Assembly (NCBI RefSeq): GCF_030272615.1 | Contig: NC_081410.1 | Location: forward strand, 507,121,942-507,185,941 | DNA: 64,000 bases | Origin: Cryptomeria japonica | Lineage: Eukaryota > Streptophyta > Pinopsida > Cupressales > Cupressaceae | Reading direction: 5' to 3' | In this document: piece by piece, positions 46,229 to 58,191 of the stretch | Position numbering within the stretch: the first letter of the stretch is position 1 | Layout of the letters: every line of letters starts with the position of its first letter | Position numbers and translations under genes: made by a program | The notes under the pieces: model-generated | Databases searched by the model: none | Seen by the model: the letters and a program-made list of their open reading frames with translations, nothing else | What the model was told of the DNA's origin: nothing

Positions 46229-47002
46229 GGCATTGATACCACTGATTATACACAGGCTGCGTATAATTACACTGTAAATCATCTGTATGATGCCAGTGAA
46301 CAAGTTGCAACCATAACCTTCAAAAATACCAATTCAAATTGCAATGTTGTTACACGTCGCAGTAAGGTCACCATAAAGGCAGCTCCACAAGGCACCACCT
46401 CCATCCCAAAGCAGTACAATCTTGTGGAACAATTAGACAAAACACCTGCACTTATATCCATTTTAGAGCTATTGCGCCTATCGCCATCTCATAAAACCAT
46501 CTTGGATCAAGCACTCCAAGAGGCGTCAGTCCCTGCAAACCTGAATACAGACCAATTTCAAGCAATGGTTGGAAGTCTAAAGTCATCACCTTGTCTCACT
46601 TTTTCCGAAAGTGACAACTCTTCCTTCCAGCAACCTCATAACACTTCACTACACATTGAAGGCTTTATCAACCAACACAGGATCAAGCGAGTCTTGATTG
46701 ATAATGGAGCAGGCCTGAATATTTGTACACTACAGTTGGTCACAGCATTGGGATATGCAGTAGAATCAGTGGATCCTCGCAAGAAGATCACAATCAAAGC
46801 CTATGACGATGCAGAGCGTTCATCCAAAGGAGCTGTGGTACTACCAATCCGAGTGGGCCCCGTGGTAAAGCACATCATTTGTCAGGTTCTGGACCTTCCT
46901 CTACCATACAATCTATTATTAGGGAGACCTTGGATACATGCCATGCAAGCCGTTCCATCTACCTACCATCAATGTATCAAGTTCCCACATAACGGTGTAT
47001 AG
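46229..47002 (+). pseudogene. Tat aspartic protease region
   Basis: Open from 46229 to TAG 47000-47002 and in frame with the preceding gag. The protease site is VLIDNGAGLNI with the catalytic Asp at 46700-46702 (LIDNGA form of the usual DSG/DTG), followed by ICQVLDLPLPYNLLLGRPWI (about 46876-46935), the flap and GRPW motif of gypsy proteases. It would cut the polyprotein. Confidence 0.9.
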
Positions 47003-50000
47003 ATCACAATCCTGGGCGATGCAAATCCCTTTGCATTTTGCCATAATATCAGCCATCAACCAGAAATTACCGTTCTCAATAATAGAGAAGCCATTTCCTC
47101 CACATCATATATAAGTCCCGCCTCTCTTGCCAGTTCAAACACCACTATATTGAAGCAAGAAAAGCTTAAAATGAAAGTAGTAGAGGAAGGTCCTGGGGAA
47201 TACAACTTGAGTCAACTCTTTTGTGTGGGACAAATGATCACTTCTCCTCGAACACATGGTAAACCACAACAGTTACTCCAACAACCCATAGTCACGCCAG
47301 CATGTGCTTTGATGCCTTTCATCCTTGGAAAGAGTCAAGAAGAAGAAACCCAAGATGAGGACTTGGCGGAATGGATCTATAAAGATCCCATCACCACTGA
47401 TCTACCACAAGTTAAACTTCCCACGGATCAATATGGCAAAGGCCTCCTCATTATTCAAAGAATGGGGTATGATGGTCAGAGTGCTTTAGGATATTGCAAA
47501 CAAGGACGACATGAACCTCTGCTGTTGGAATTAAAGCCCAAAGGTAACACAGGCCTAGGCTTTGAAAAAGAGATCTTTCCTAAGCTTAGATTCAAAGGAA
47601 AACCCAACAAACCATTTTGTCCACCTACTGCAAAGAGGACACCTTTTATAATCAAGGCACCATCAAGCACCATCCCAACTACCCCATCGAGGCTCAAAAC
47701 CCCAACACAACTATCACCAATACCAATCATCCCACCAAGCGAACCAGTAATCCCATCAATAGTACCATTAGCAGCAGCAACTGTGTCAGAACCCGCAACA
47801 ACATCTATAGCACCAGCAGTTCCAGCAGAAGCAACTGAGTCAATATTACCGATACTCCCCGTACTAGATTCCTTGATCCCCATCAATCTTCCTGCAGCAC
47901 CGATCACTACAAAGGTACATCAACCAATCACACCTCCAGTGTTTAACTCAAAAGACATCCCAGTATGGTATAGCAATCGGATGCTGGAAAGTGATTCAGA
48001 GACCGACTCACATGAATGGGAATTTGATTTGGTACAGCTTAATACTTCAGATGAGGAAGACACATCACCACCTCCACCACGCAAAGACATCCCTGTTTAC
48101 GGAGAAACACAGATAAAGACCACTTGGGTTCCTGAACTGGAAACATCTTCCACAGACCCTACATCTCATCCTATGCCTGATTCTGACAGGGAGAGTACCA
48201 TCAATGACCTTCACCATAACATCTTAACCCTCACTGATACCTCTAATGAACTTAACCTAGTCGATGACGTAATGCCCATTGTCCACCCTGAACTCATTGA
48301 ATGGAACCACCCAAATCCTCCATGTCTTGACTTCTTCCAAAACGATGAGGCTATCATTGACTTTTTGGAATTAAGGGATAACCTACCAAGCAGGGATCAC
48401 AAAGCTGGATTCGCCATTGAACTTAATAGCGTAGCATACTTCGGGGCAGATGCCAAACCTTTCAGCTGCAAAAATATAACAGTAAAACATGGATCTTCTA
48501 GTGAAAACCACACTGTGGCACTGTTTGATTCGACAAAAGTAAAAAGAAAGAGCGTATCCAACGGTGAAAACCTCTCTGAGGCGCCTGAGGATGAAGGGTT
48601 TGACATTCTCCCTGATAGTACACAACAGGAACGATCAACAATTCTCATCGAGGAAACCAAAGAGTACAATGTGGGGACTCCTAAAAATCCTCATATCATA
48701 CATCTGGCATCTCTTCTCACTCCAAAGGAACAACCTAAATTTATAGAGTTCTTCCAGAAGCGTCAGATCAACTTCGCATGGTCATATGCAAACATGCCTG
48801 GGCTTGATCCTGATTTAGTCATGCATCACCTCACCGTAGCAGAAGGAGCCAAACCTGTCAAGCAGAAGCTTCGTAAGATGCATCCCCAGATTGCAGTGCT
48901 AGTCAAAACAAAACTCAAGAAACTCCTAGATGTTGGTTTCATTAGACCAATTGATTACACGGAGTGGATCTCCAATATTGTGCCTGTTGGTAAACCAAAA
49001 GGGGGCATCCGCATTTGTACTGACTTCAGAGATCTGAAAAAAGCATGTCCTAAGGATGACTTCCCCCTACCAAATATCGACATCATAGTGGATCTGACAG
49101 CAGGACATGCCATGCTTTCACTCATGGATGGCTTTTCAGGATACAATCAAATAAAGATCACACTAGAGGACCAACTTAAGATAGCCTTCACATGTCCATG
49201 GGGCACATATTGCTGGAATGTAATGCCCTTCGGTCTAAAGAATGCAGGAGCCACCTATCAAAGAGCAATGACCACCATCTTCCATGACATGATGCATACC
49301 ATGATGGAAGATTATGTGGATGACTTACTAGCAAAATCACTCACCAGAGAAGGGCATCTCCACATCTTAGATAAAATCTTTGATAGACTGGAACAATACC
49401 ATGTTCGACTCAACCCAAAGAAATGTGTCTTTGGAGTGACCTCCGGGAAGCTTCTAGGATACATTGTCTCAAGCAAAGGTATTGAGGTCGACCCAGCAAA
49501 GGTAAAAGCAATCATGGACATGCCACCACCAAAGAATATCAGTCAGCTACGGACATTACAAGGGCAACTTCAATCCATCCGAAGATTCATTGCACAATTG
49601 GCTGATAAGTGTCACCCATTTACACATCTGCTACACAAGAACATCCTCTTTCAGTGGGATGCCCGATGCCAGCAAGCATTTCAGACGCTTAAAGACTATC
49701 TCATGAATCCACCATTGTTGATGCCACCAGATCCAAGTAGACCGTTGTTACTTTATATCTCAGCAACAAGTACAGCATTGGGTGTACTACTGGCACAACA
49801 TAATGTAGAAGGAAAAGAGTGTGCTGTTTACTACATTTCTCGCACATTGGTGGGCTATGAACTCAATTACACCCCTATTGAGCCAGCTTGCCTAGCAGTA
49901 ATCTTAGCAGCCACTAAACTGAGCCACTATCTATTAACACACAAGGTACAACTCATTGCAAAGATTGATCCACTCAAGTATTTACTCAGCAAAGCAACAT

Positions 50001-50530
50001 TGACAGGCCGCTTGGCCAAATGGGTGATGATTCTAAGTGAATTTGACATTGAGTACGTGGACCGTAAAGCTATCAAAGGTCAAGTCATTACAGATCAGTT
50101 GGCCGATGCACCACTCATAGGCGATCATCCTCTCATTTCAAATTTTCCAGATGAAGAGATATTCATGATCACAACAGCACAACCATGGAAACTATATTTT
50201 GATGGTTCATACACTAGGCACGGCTTGGGGGCAGGCATTCTGTTTATCACACCTCAGGGTGATAGCATCCCGAAGTCTTACAGGCTCACATTTCCATGCA
50301 CAAACAACATAGCAGAGTATGAGGCCTTGATCATAGGACTTAGGTTAGCCATACAATGGAAATTACAAGAACTGCAAGTATATGGTGATTCCCAGCTAGT
50401 CATTCGACAAGCAACAAATGAATATCAGACCAAAGATGATAAACTCATGCCATATAAGCAAATGGTGGACACTCTAAAGACATCATTTACTACTATCACT
50501 TTTGAGCAGATACCAAGAGATCAGAATTGA
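47003..50530 (+). pseudogene. Tat pol: G-patch, RT, RNase H, archaeal-type RNase H
   Basis: A single open frame of about 1175 codons ending at TGA 50528-50530. In order: a G-patch (47429-47575: YGKGLLIIQRMGYDGQSALG then PLLLELKPKGNTGLGF); a Pro/Thr/Ser-rich linker (47640-48350); reverse transcriptase (about 48870-49330) with ICTDFRDLKKACPKDDFPLP and the catalytic YVDD at 49313-49324; the gypsy connection and RNase H (49650-50110: YYISRTLVGYELNYTPIE, LTGRLAKWVMILSEFDIEY); then a second RNase H (50180-50530: YFDGSYTRHGLGAGILF, NNIAEYEALIIGLRLA, YGDSQLVI), which has the archaeal-type pattern of the Tat lineage. Only the terminal stop is abnormal, because integrase follows in the same frame. Confidence 0.95.
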
Positions 50531-51937
50531 GCTGCTGACGCCATGGCTACCATCGCATCTCTCCTAGATCTTCCACAAAATTCAACACGCTACGAATTCT
50601 TGGTCGAACAGCTTTGGATCCCCGCTTATGATATCCCTGAATTTGAAATGATATGTCGCCTTGTCGGTTCCAAATCCCCATGGTATGGTGAGTTCTACAC
50701 CTATCTCCATGATCACACCCTTCCTCCCAACCAATCGAATAACCAACGAAAAACCTTCATTCGCCAAACTGCTCGATATACCATTATTGCCAAAACCCTA
50801 TACCAACGTGGTCTTGATGGTACTCTCCTTCGATGTTTGGAACAAGGTGAGATAACAAAGGCTTTGGAAGAGGTACATGAAGGAATTTGTGGGACTCATT
50901 CAAGTGGTCCATCACTCGCTAAGAAACTCCTGCGAGCTGGATATTATTGGCCATCTATGGAAAAGGATTCCTACTACTTTGTCAGAAAATGCAAGAAATG
51001 TCAAGTTCATGGCGACCTGATACATGCACCAGCTCAGGAACTGCAACCAATCATGACACCATGGCCTTTCTGTCAATGGGGCCTTGACATTGTGGGTAAG
51101 ATTCATCCATCTTCATCCAATGGCCATAAATTCATTATTACCGCCACCGAATATTTCACAAAGTGGATCGAAGCTGTTCCACTTACCCAAGTCATCGGCA
51201 AGTAGATCGCCTCATTCATCCTCAACTACATCATCTACCGGTATGGTGTACCCATGTCCATCATCATAGATAACGGTCTTCCTTTCAAAAATTAGGATGT
51301 CCGTGAACTTTGTGAGAAATTTCATATCCAACACCGCTTTTCCACCCCCTATTACCCACAAGGCAATGGTCAGGCCGAAGCATCCAATAAAAACATATTG
51401 AGGATCCTAAAGAAAATAGTCAATGATGGTGGTCGTGATTGGCATGTTCAACTCAATCCAGCGCTATGGGCATATCGAACTAGCATTCGAACCCCTACAG
51501 GTGCAACTCCTTATTCGTTGGTCTATGGTGCAGAAGCTATCTTACCTATTGAAGTCGGGATCCCATCACTACGGGTTTCCTTGCACAATCTTATCGATGA
51601 TGAAGCCTATAGAGTATCCCATCTTCAGGACTTGGAGCTACTTGATGAGAAGTGACAAGCTGCATACAATCACCTCAAAGCCTATCAGCAACGCATGAGC
51701 AGAAGCTACAATCACCGAGTTAGACCTCGTACATTTGAGGTAGGTGATCTTGTTCTTCGAGAGAATCCTCGCAACCAACCAAACAGAGAACATCAGGGCA
51801 AGTTTGAATCAAACTGGCTGGGCCCATATGTTGTCACTGCTGTATTCGGATCCGGGGCATATCAGTTGGCTACTTCAGAAGGAGAACCGCTCGCAGATCC
51901 AATTAACAGCATGCACCTCAAACGGTTTTATACCTAA
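50531..51937 (+). pseudogene. Tat integrase (three stops)
   Basis: Same frame as pol. Zinc-binding HHCC (H and H in HEGICGTH near 50876-50899, C and C in CKKC near 50989-51003), then the DDE core: Asp in GLDIVGK (about 51082), Asp in IIDNGLPF (about 51267), Glu in GNGQAEASNK (about 51378). The C-terminal GPY/F module is NWLGPYVVTAVFGSGAYQL (about 51810-51870). Stops: TAG 51203-51205, TAG 51293-51295 and TGA 51653-51655; it ends at TAA 51935-51937. No chromodomain is seen, as expected for Tat. Confidence 0.93.
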
Positions 51938-54362
51938 GCTGTATAGAGCATCAGGCTCCCCTACATATCAGAAAACACTAAAAACATTCAGAAAAATGTC
52001 CTGAAGAAAATACAAAAACATTAAAAAAAGTAAAGAAAAATCATGCATCCAAACGGTGAACAACCACTCCGGTGGCACCTTGGGTAAGTACGATGGTGAA
52101 AACCTGGAAAATAGGTGCCACTTGTAAAGGCTATGGCTCCATTGTCTTTCAGACTTGTTGCGATCACATCTACTTCATACATACATCCATCCATCCATCA
52201 ACCATGGCTTTTTATTCCTCTGTAATTATGATAGTACTCCATACATCTTGCATCCCACTTTTTCATAGTCATGTCTAAAACTGGGGGCAATGCCTTTAAC
52301 CTATTGATGGAAGTGGATTCTACATTGTCTTATGATTCATTAAGTTCTTCATTCAAACAATCATCAAAAGTCCAAAAACATTCAAAAATATCTCGCAAAA
52401 ATACCAAAAACATTCAAAACAATTCAAAATCCAAAAACATTGACAAAACCATTGAAAAATCACACAAAAACATGGCAACACCTTGTACATACCCATCCAT
52501 GCAGATACCAAAATAAACATTGACAAACTACTCACACAATGACCATTTACCAATCAACCACACAATCAACATCAACAATCAAACTGTCTTCAACAAGGAT
52601 ACATCCTTCCTTACCAAAACAAAGACAAAAGTGACATTTTCTTTGACAAGAAAATTATGTTAAGCTATCAAATACTTGGTTGATTTGTGAGTACAATCGT
52701 TCATTTATCTGTATCAGGATCTTGCAGCATTGTTTTGTATCGTTTGCGCATTATTTCCGATGAAGTTCTGGGGCATGTACTAATGGTGTCTACGTGGGAA
52801 GTTCACTAAGCTATGTGATCATAGGCAAAAATACAATCATAGATCACTACGGCTTGCTGACTACAACGTATACCTCGACCATATGAGCATGAACCATTAC
52901 CAAGGATCCCTATTCTTTATTGTTTATGTATATATTGTTTGTTTGCAGGTACAATGCTCTTCCTTTGGTTTCTTCCTACATCATCCAAACTGGATAAAGG
53001 TTTTTATCTCTTAGTACGGTATGCACTTGTCTCAAGATATGATCAGCCTAAGATCAAGGAGGACGATCCAAGTCATGCATGAATGGTGATAATCCTTGTC
53101 TGTTCCGCAAGCAATACTCAGGTCAACTTGATCCATTATATCAAGTTGCTTGTATTAACTTGCTATATCAAAATCCATGTAAGAAATACTCTGGTCATCT
53201 TGAATCTTTATGTCAAGTTGCTTCTATTTTCTTACAACATTTTAAAGCTCAACGATGAAAAATAAAGCACCATGGATCATCATTCCATCTCATTTGTATA
53301 TATTGCATTCCATTGCATTCCATCCATCCATACATTCATAAATAGCTGCATATCATTCATACATAGTAATGACAATGGATACTCTATTTTCCTCTTCTTC
53401 CATAGGAATGTAATAGGTCCTCCATTTCTTCTATCTAACATTGAACCCCTCCCCACCCTCCCCATCTCGATAATCACCATCACATACCCTACATCGTGTC
53501 CTAATCAACCTAATCAAGCCACGTTCATCACCATCCATCTCTAAATAGGAGGGATTGTGTTTCCTATCCTAAGTCATCCAATAAGTCAAGAAAGTTACTC
53601 TATCTGCACAGATACATCGACTCCCACACACCTAGACTATCAACAGATACTCTGATCAAGTATCTTCGGGTCTCAACAGGTAATCGATCATGGTAATCCT
53701 AGACTACATCAGGCATTTATCATAATGACCTAGTCTCAATGGGGCTGCTATGATTCACCACAATCATCCATCCCACGCACACACTATCAATTGATCAACC
53801 AATCAAACACAATCCAATGGACAATTACATCAATTGTCTAAGTCTCAACGAGTATTTTGCTTCATATACCTTGACTTCATCGGGCAATTACATCAATTGT
53901 CTAAGTCACATCAGGTCACTTTGATTCACTTACTCAGACTTTATCATGTCCAAGCGACCAACTGACATCAACTGTCATGCTTTGACTTGACTGGGGCAAT
54001 TAAACCGATTGCACCAAATTGTCCAACCAATTTTGATCAATTGTATAGCATCAATGCAAACCCCACACTACATCTGCTATGTATCTCTTGCATGACCTCA
54101 AGGTACCCACTGGCTTGTTGTTTCTTCATATTCACTCTATTTTCTCCCATTCTTTCATCATTAGTTCTAATTTCTTCTAATCTACCTCCCCTCAACTTTT
54201 CATTCTTTTTCGAGAGATTGCCCGATTTTTCAAAACAAAAAAATAAAATAAAATTCAGCCCATCTCTCGAGGGGGCATACCACCCATTAAATTTACATTT
54301 TATGGGGCATTTCTTCACACCTATTTTTCTTTCTTTGAAACAACGCGATAAACCGCACCGTC
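51938..54362 (+). other. 3' non-coding region of the Tat element
   Basis: 2.4 kb without recognisable protein. Repeats of AAAACATTCA(A/G)AAA-type sequence at 51965-52030 and 52365-52480. Typical Tat 3' motifs are present (CTCGAGGGGGCATACCACC near 54267, ATGGGGCATTTCTTCACACC near 54301). Frames 53987-54382 (+) and 54037-54366 (-) overlap each other and lack motifs; antisense ORFs are known in this region of some Tat elements, but there is no evidence that this one is real. Confidence 0.6.
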
Positions 54363-54377
54363 TCAAAGAGGGGCAAA
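54363..54377 (+). other. Polypurine tract of the Tat element
   Basis: CAAAGAGGGGCAAA directly before the right LTR's TG. Confidence 0.8.
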
Positions 54378-56224
54378 TGTAGTCACATAAATCTGTCCAC
54401 TTAATTAAACGAATACTTAGTATTTATTTGATTATTTAACCATCAATTAATGAATTAATTAAATTAATATTTAATTAATTCATCTTAACCCTCTTCTCCT
54501 ATTAATTAAATAAATTATTCAATTTATTTGATTTAATTCACTTAACCAAATTCAGACCATTAATTAAATAAATAAATCATATTTGTTTAATTAAATCTTC
54601 TCTCACATTTAAATAAATTAATATTTATTTAAATCCCCCAAAATCCCACCTCTCACATTTAAATAAATTAACATTTATTTAAATCACCTTTATCCTCTAC
54701 CCACTTGTATTTTCCTACAAATGCAAGTTGCACAATTATTTTAAATAAATAATTTATTTAAATCACCTTTATCCTCCACCCACTTGTATTTTCCTACAAA
54801 AGCAAGTTGCACAATTATTTTAAATAAATAATTTATTTAAAATCACCTTTATCCTCCACCCACTTGTATTTTCCTACAAAAGCAAGTTGCACAACTATTT
54901 TAAATAAATTATTTATTTAAAATCCTATTTATCCTTACCCACTTGAAACCTTTAATGGTTTCCCTTAAAGTATTCAGACTTGATGGCTTCCTTCTATAGT
55001 CTTCTTAAGACTTTAATGGTTTTCCTTAAAGTCTTCAAGCCTTTAATGGTTTCCCTCAAAGTCTTCAAGCATTTTAATGCTTTGTCTTCATTTTTCTCAT
55101 TTAAATAAATTAATATTTATTTGAATATTTATCCAAATGCAAATTACACCATTTAATTGAAATAAATGATTTTATTTTAATTGAAAATACCAAAATTTCT
55201 CCCACTTGCATTTTCCTACAAAATCCACTTGCATGCCTAAACCCCTTCTAGAATTTTCTAATCACTTCTAAATAACCTAACCCCTTCTCTAAACTTTGTC
55301 ACATTCCTAAGCAAAAGGGAAGTCACTTCTCAAACCCTCAAAGTCTTTGATAACCATTGAAGGCTTTCAACCTTCAACCACTAAATGGCTCAAAGTCTTT
55401 GATAACCATTGAAGGCTTTCAACCTTCAACCACTTAATCCCCAAAGTCTCCAATAACCATTAATGGTTACCTCAAACCCTCCCACATGGTTAAAACATTT
55501 GTTTTGACTCAACATCTACCCAACCCAAAGGTCTCATCAGGCCATTAATGCTTTGACCATGATTATCTCTTAAACATTTGCACAAAGGTTTATCCCTTGA
55601 TTAACTCTTAATCTAGTGGGTAATCTTAATTTGGACTTGACCCTTAGCCTCTAGATAACCATGAGGTCTTCTCAGGCCTTTAATGCCTCCAACCTCTTCT
55701 CTCAACCCAATCCTATGTTGACACTTGTCACCATTTTATTGGTGCCAATTGTGCACATGGATCCCCAACTTTGAAACTTGGCCCTTGATTAAACCATTCA
55801 ATCTTAACCCTTCATTTCCCCATTTCTTCTATAAATAGAACCCTTCTCCTCAAGCAAAGGAGAGAAGAATTAGAGTATTGTTGTTATACTGGCATTAGAA
55901 TAGAGCTTTTTCATAGCATCACTATCTACACTTGCATAGCATTTGCTTATCATATTCAACTATCTTGAATCTCCATATGGCATCCATGGCTAGTGCTAAA
56001 AGCTGAGAGCTACACTCATTTGGGACTTGGAGAGGAGAGGAACAAGGGAGGAGCAACTATGAGCATCTTGATTAGCTATTTTACTCTATGTTTATATGCT
56101 TTCTATTTCATGCTTAATATCTCTCTTGATATGCCTGTTTAGGATAATCTTTTGTTGCTAACACTAACGTTTGTTTCTTGTGCTCTTGTGTGTGTTGCCA
56201 TCAAACAGATTTTCTAATCCTTTT
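54378..56224 (+). repeat. Right LTR of the Tat element, 3' end missing
   Basis: Matches 40071 onward with about 14 differences counted by eye. The match ends at ...TTTTCTAATCCTTTT (56224). The left LTR goes on TGTAGAGCATCA, whereas here an 11-bp repeat TTTTCTAATCC follows and then LTR sequence of another element from 56233. Confidence 0.92.
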
Positions 56225-56232
56225 CTAATCCT

Positions 56233-56845
56233 TTTATTATTTTGAATTGTAATTATCTTTTGTAAAAGCCGACATGGTACATTGGAATAGACTCATATAT
56301 GTATGAGATCCTATAGGTCATTTTTATAGAGGTAGATGAAAAAAGGGTTGTAATGTGTAATAAGGCAATTTTGTATAAGGTGATATAGTTGACAGCGAAG
56401 GTTTTGGTTATTGAATGAGCTTAAACTGGTACTAAACCTAGCATGAGAGATGTTGTTTTGAAGCAATACATTGTATTGGATTTTCATAATCCATTTTGTA
56501 GTTAGTGTGACTCTTTATTGCATAGTGTGCTCTAGGGAGTTGGCCTCCTTGCATGTGCAGGGCCCTCATTGTAAGTAGTATTTATTCATTGGCTAGTGAG
56601 TAAATATTGTGGGTCACAAATCCCACTGAGGTTTTTCCCACACCGGGTTTCCTCATTAAATATCTTGTGTTATGGTGTGTTTCCTATGCTCTCTCTGTTA
56701 TTCTTATTTGCTGCATTAATTCTTATTTATCGGTACACTATTTTGGGATGCAAAGTTTTAAATAAGTATAAATATTTTGTTAACTGATTAGACACTAATT
56801 CACCCCTCCCTCTAAGTGTCTTTGGGACTGTCATTTATTCTAACA
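56233..56845 (+). repeat. Left LTR of the pol-less element, 5'-truncated
   Basis: Aligns with 62058-62678 of the right LTR (TTTATTATTTTGAATTGTAATTATC... to ...TCTAACA). Roughly 25-30 differences were seen in 613 bp. The missing 187 bp were lost at the junction with the Tat LTR. The frame 56596-56787 is LTR sequence. Confidence 0.9.
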
Positions 56846-56846
56846 A

Positions 56847-56860
56847 TTGGTATCAGATCC
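56847..56860 (+). other. Primer-binding site of the pol-less element
   Basis: TTGGTATCAGATCC just inside the left LTR; matches TGGTATCAGAGC with one change. Confidence 0.85.
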
Positions 56861-56916
56861 TGGTCCTCTATTTGAAAAAGCCTAACAGCTTGAGGAAGAT
56901 TCTGACACCGGTACAA

Positions 56917-58029
56917 ATGGAGAACTTAAGAAAATAGTTCGAAGGAGCTCTTGAAGTTTTGGATGTAGAGAAATTGAAGAATATCAAACTTGAAGATGAT
57001 CTGAGGATTGCATGGGAATTCATCAAAGGACTTCAGGATAACTTTTCTATAGCACAAAATAAAATAAAAGAACTTCATTAGAAGATGCAGAAAGATGATG
57101 ATGAAAAAGAAACTCTTAGAGAACTTGCAAACAAGTTGAGACAAGAAAACAACAATATGATGAATGAAATGCAAGATATGATGATGAGGTTATGTAAATA
57201 TATTAAAGATAGGAAGAAGAATGAAGAAGGCTTGACTAGGAGACTTAATGATGCTAGAAATGAAAATCTGAGACTTAGTCATGAAGATGATATGCTGAAG
57301 ACAAATCTGATTCACATGCAACATAATAAAACAAAGCTTATGAGACAAATGGGAATTCTGGAGAATGAGTTGGCTACTGCAAATAAACATAAAGACAAAT
57401 TCAAGAAAAGTTTAGAGGAGCCAGATGACATGCTGAAGAGTCAGAAGCCTAATGGAGATACTAATGGACTTGGATTTGAAGTTGGAGAAAGTTCAGGTAT
57501 GGAAAACAATGAACATCAGAACAAACCGATAAGAAAACCTAATTCTTATAAGTTTAATGGGAAATACTTTAACTGTAACAAGTATGGTCATTGAGAAAAT
57601 CAGTGTAGACTTACAAATAATCAAAATATTAATGCACCCACTAGTCAATGTTCCAAATGCAACAAAATTGGTCATAATTCAGAAAATTGCAGAATGAATG
57701 TGAAATACTATGTTTGTGGAAGATTTGGGCACTTATCTAATCAATGCAGAACACAAACCGATGGAGGATATGGAAAGGCTATTTAGATGAATAATGTGAC
57801 TTGTTATGCTTGTAACAAGATTGGACATATTGCTAAATTATATAGAAGCAAGAATGCACAGGTAAACAATATGAGATCTAGCTTGAAGGGAAAAGAGAAG
57901 GTAGAAGAAGTAAAGAAATAATTTTCTAAACAATGGATTAAGAAAAGAGATCAGAGAGTTGATGAAACTGTCTTTGCACTGGTAGAACAGAGTAATTCTC
58001 CACCGGTAGGAGATTCTTCATCCAATTGA
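56917..58029 (+). pseudogene. ORF1: coiled coil plus zinc-knuckle array (gag-like)
   Basis: One frame from ATG 56917 to TGA 58027-58029 (370 codons), interrupted by TAG 56935, TAG 57079, TGA 57592, TAG 57784 and TAA 57919. Residues about 10-185 are Lys/Glu/Asn-rich heptads, a long coiled coil (LRELANKLRQENNNMMNEMQ; NLRLSHEDDMLKTNLIHMQH). After GLGFEVGESSGMENN come four knuckles: YFNCNKYGH.ENQC (first Cys lost), CSKCNKIGHNSENC (complete), YYVCGRFGHLSNQC (first Cys lost) and CYACNKIGHIAKLY (last Cys lost). A basic tail follows, then VDETVFALVEQSNSPPVGDS. Probably an RNA-binding, particle-forming gag relative. The same layout and order occur in the copy at 29031-30206. Confidence 0.88.
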
Positions 58030-58184
58030 GAAGTAACCCTTTGGGGGTATTGCAGCAAGTTGAAAATCATGTAGATTACCCTCGGTTGATGGTGAGAAGA
58101 TGGATTTCTTCTTTAGCGATAGATTTGTTAAGTATTCACTTAATCGATGAGCATTTAATTTGGTTGGTGGAAGATATGTCATTA

Positions 58185-58191
58185 TAAATTA
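58185..58191 (+). promoter_or_regulatory. TATA-like element before ORF2
   Basis: TATAAAT in the 300-bp gap between ORF1 and ORF2, 142 bp before the ORF2 ATG, followed by pyrimidine-rich CCCTCATTTTTTACTCACC and an A-rich, leader-like stretch (58210-58332). Could be an internal promoter; AT-rich DNA yields such motifs by chance. Confidence 0.3.

Larger units (their letters stand above)
40071..56224 (+). mobile_element. Ty3/gypsy LTR retrotransposon, Tat lineage, nearly complete
   Basis: A 16.2-kb element: LTR, putative primer site, 2.7-kb leader with an extra ORF, gag, protease, G-patch, RT, RNase H, second (archaeal-type) RNase H, integrase, 2.4-kb 3' non-coding region, purine tract, LTR. Gypsy order (integrase last) and the second RNase H define the Tat/Ogre group. 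About 14 differences were counted by eye between the two roughly 1850-bp LTRs (under 1%), so it is by far the youngest large insertion here. The coding region nevertheless has eight in-frame stops and one frameshift. The right LTR lacks its last bases, and no target duplication can be seen. Confidence 0.95.

Noticed and set aside
47476-47907. Minus-strand frame of 143 codons rich in Gly/Ala
   Set aside because: Antisense of the Pro/Thr/Ser-rich linker in the Tat polyprotein.
54037-54366. Minus-strand frame of 109 codons near the Tat 3' end
   Set aside because: Some Tat elements carry antisense ORFs here, but there is no recognisable protein and an equally long plus-strand frame overlaps it.
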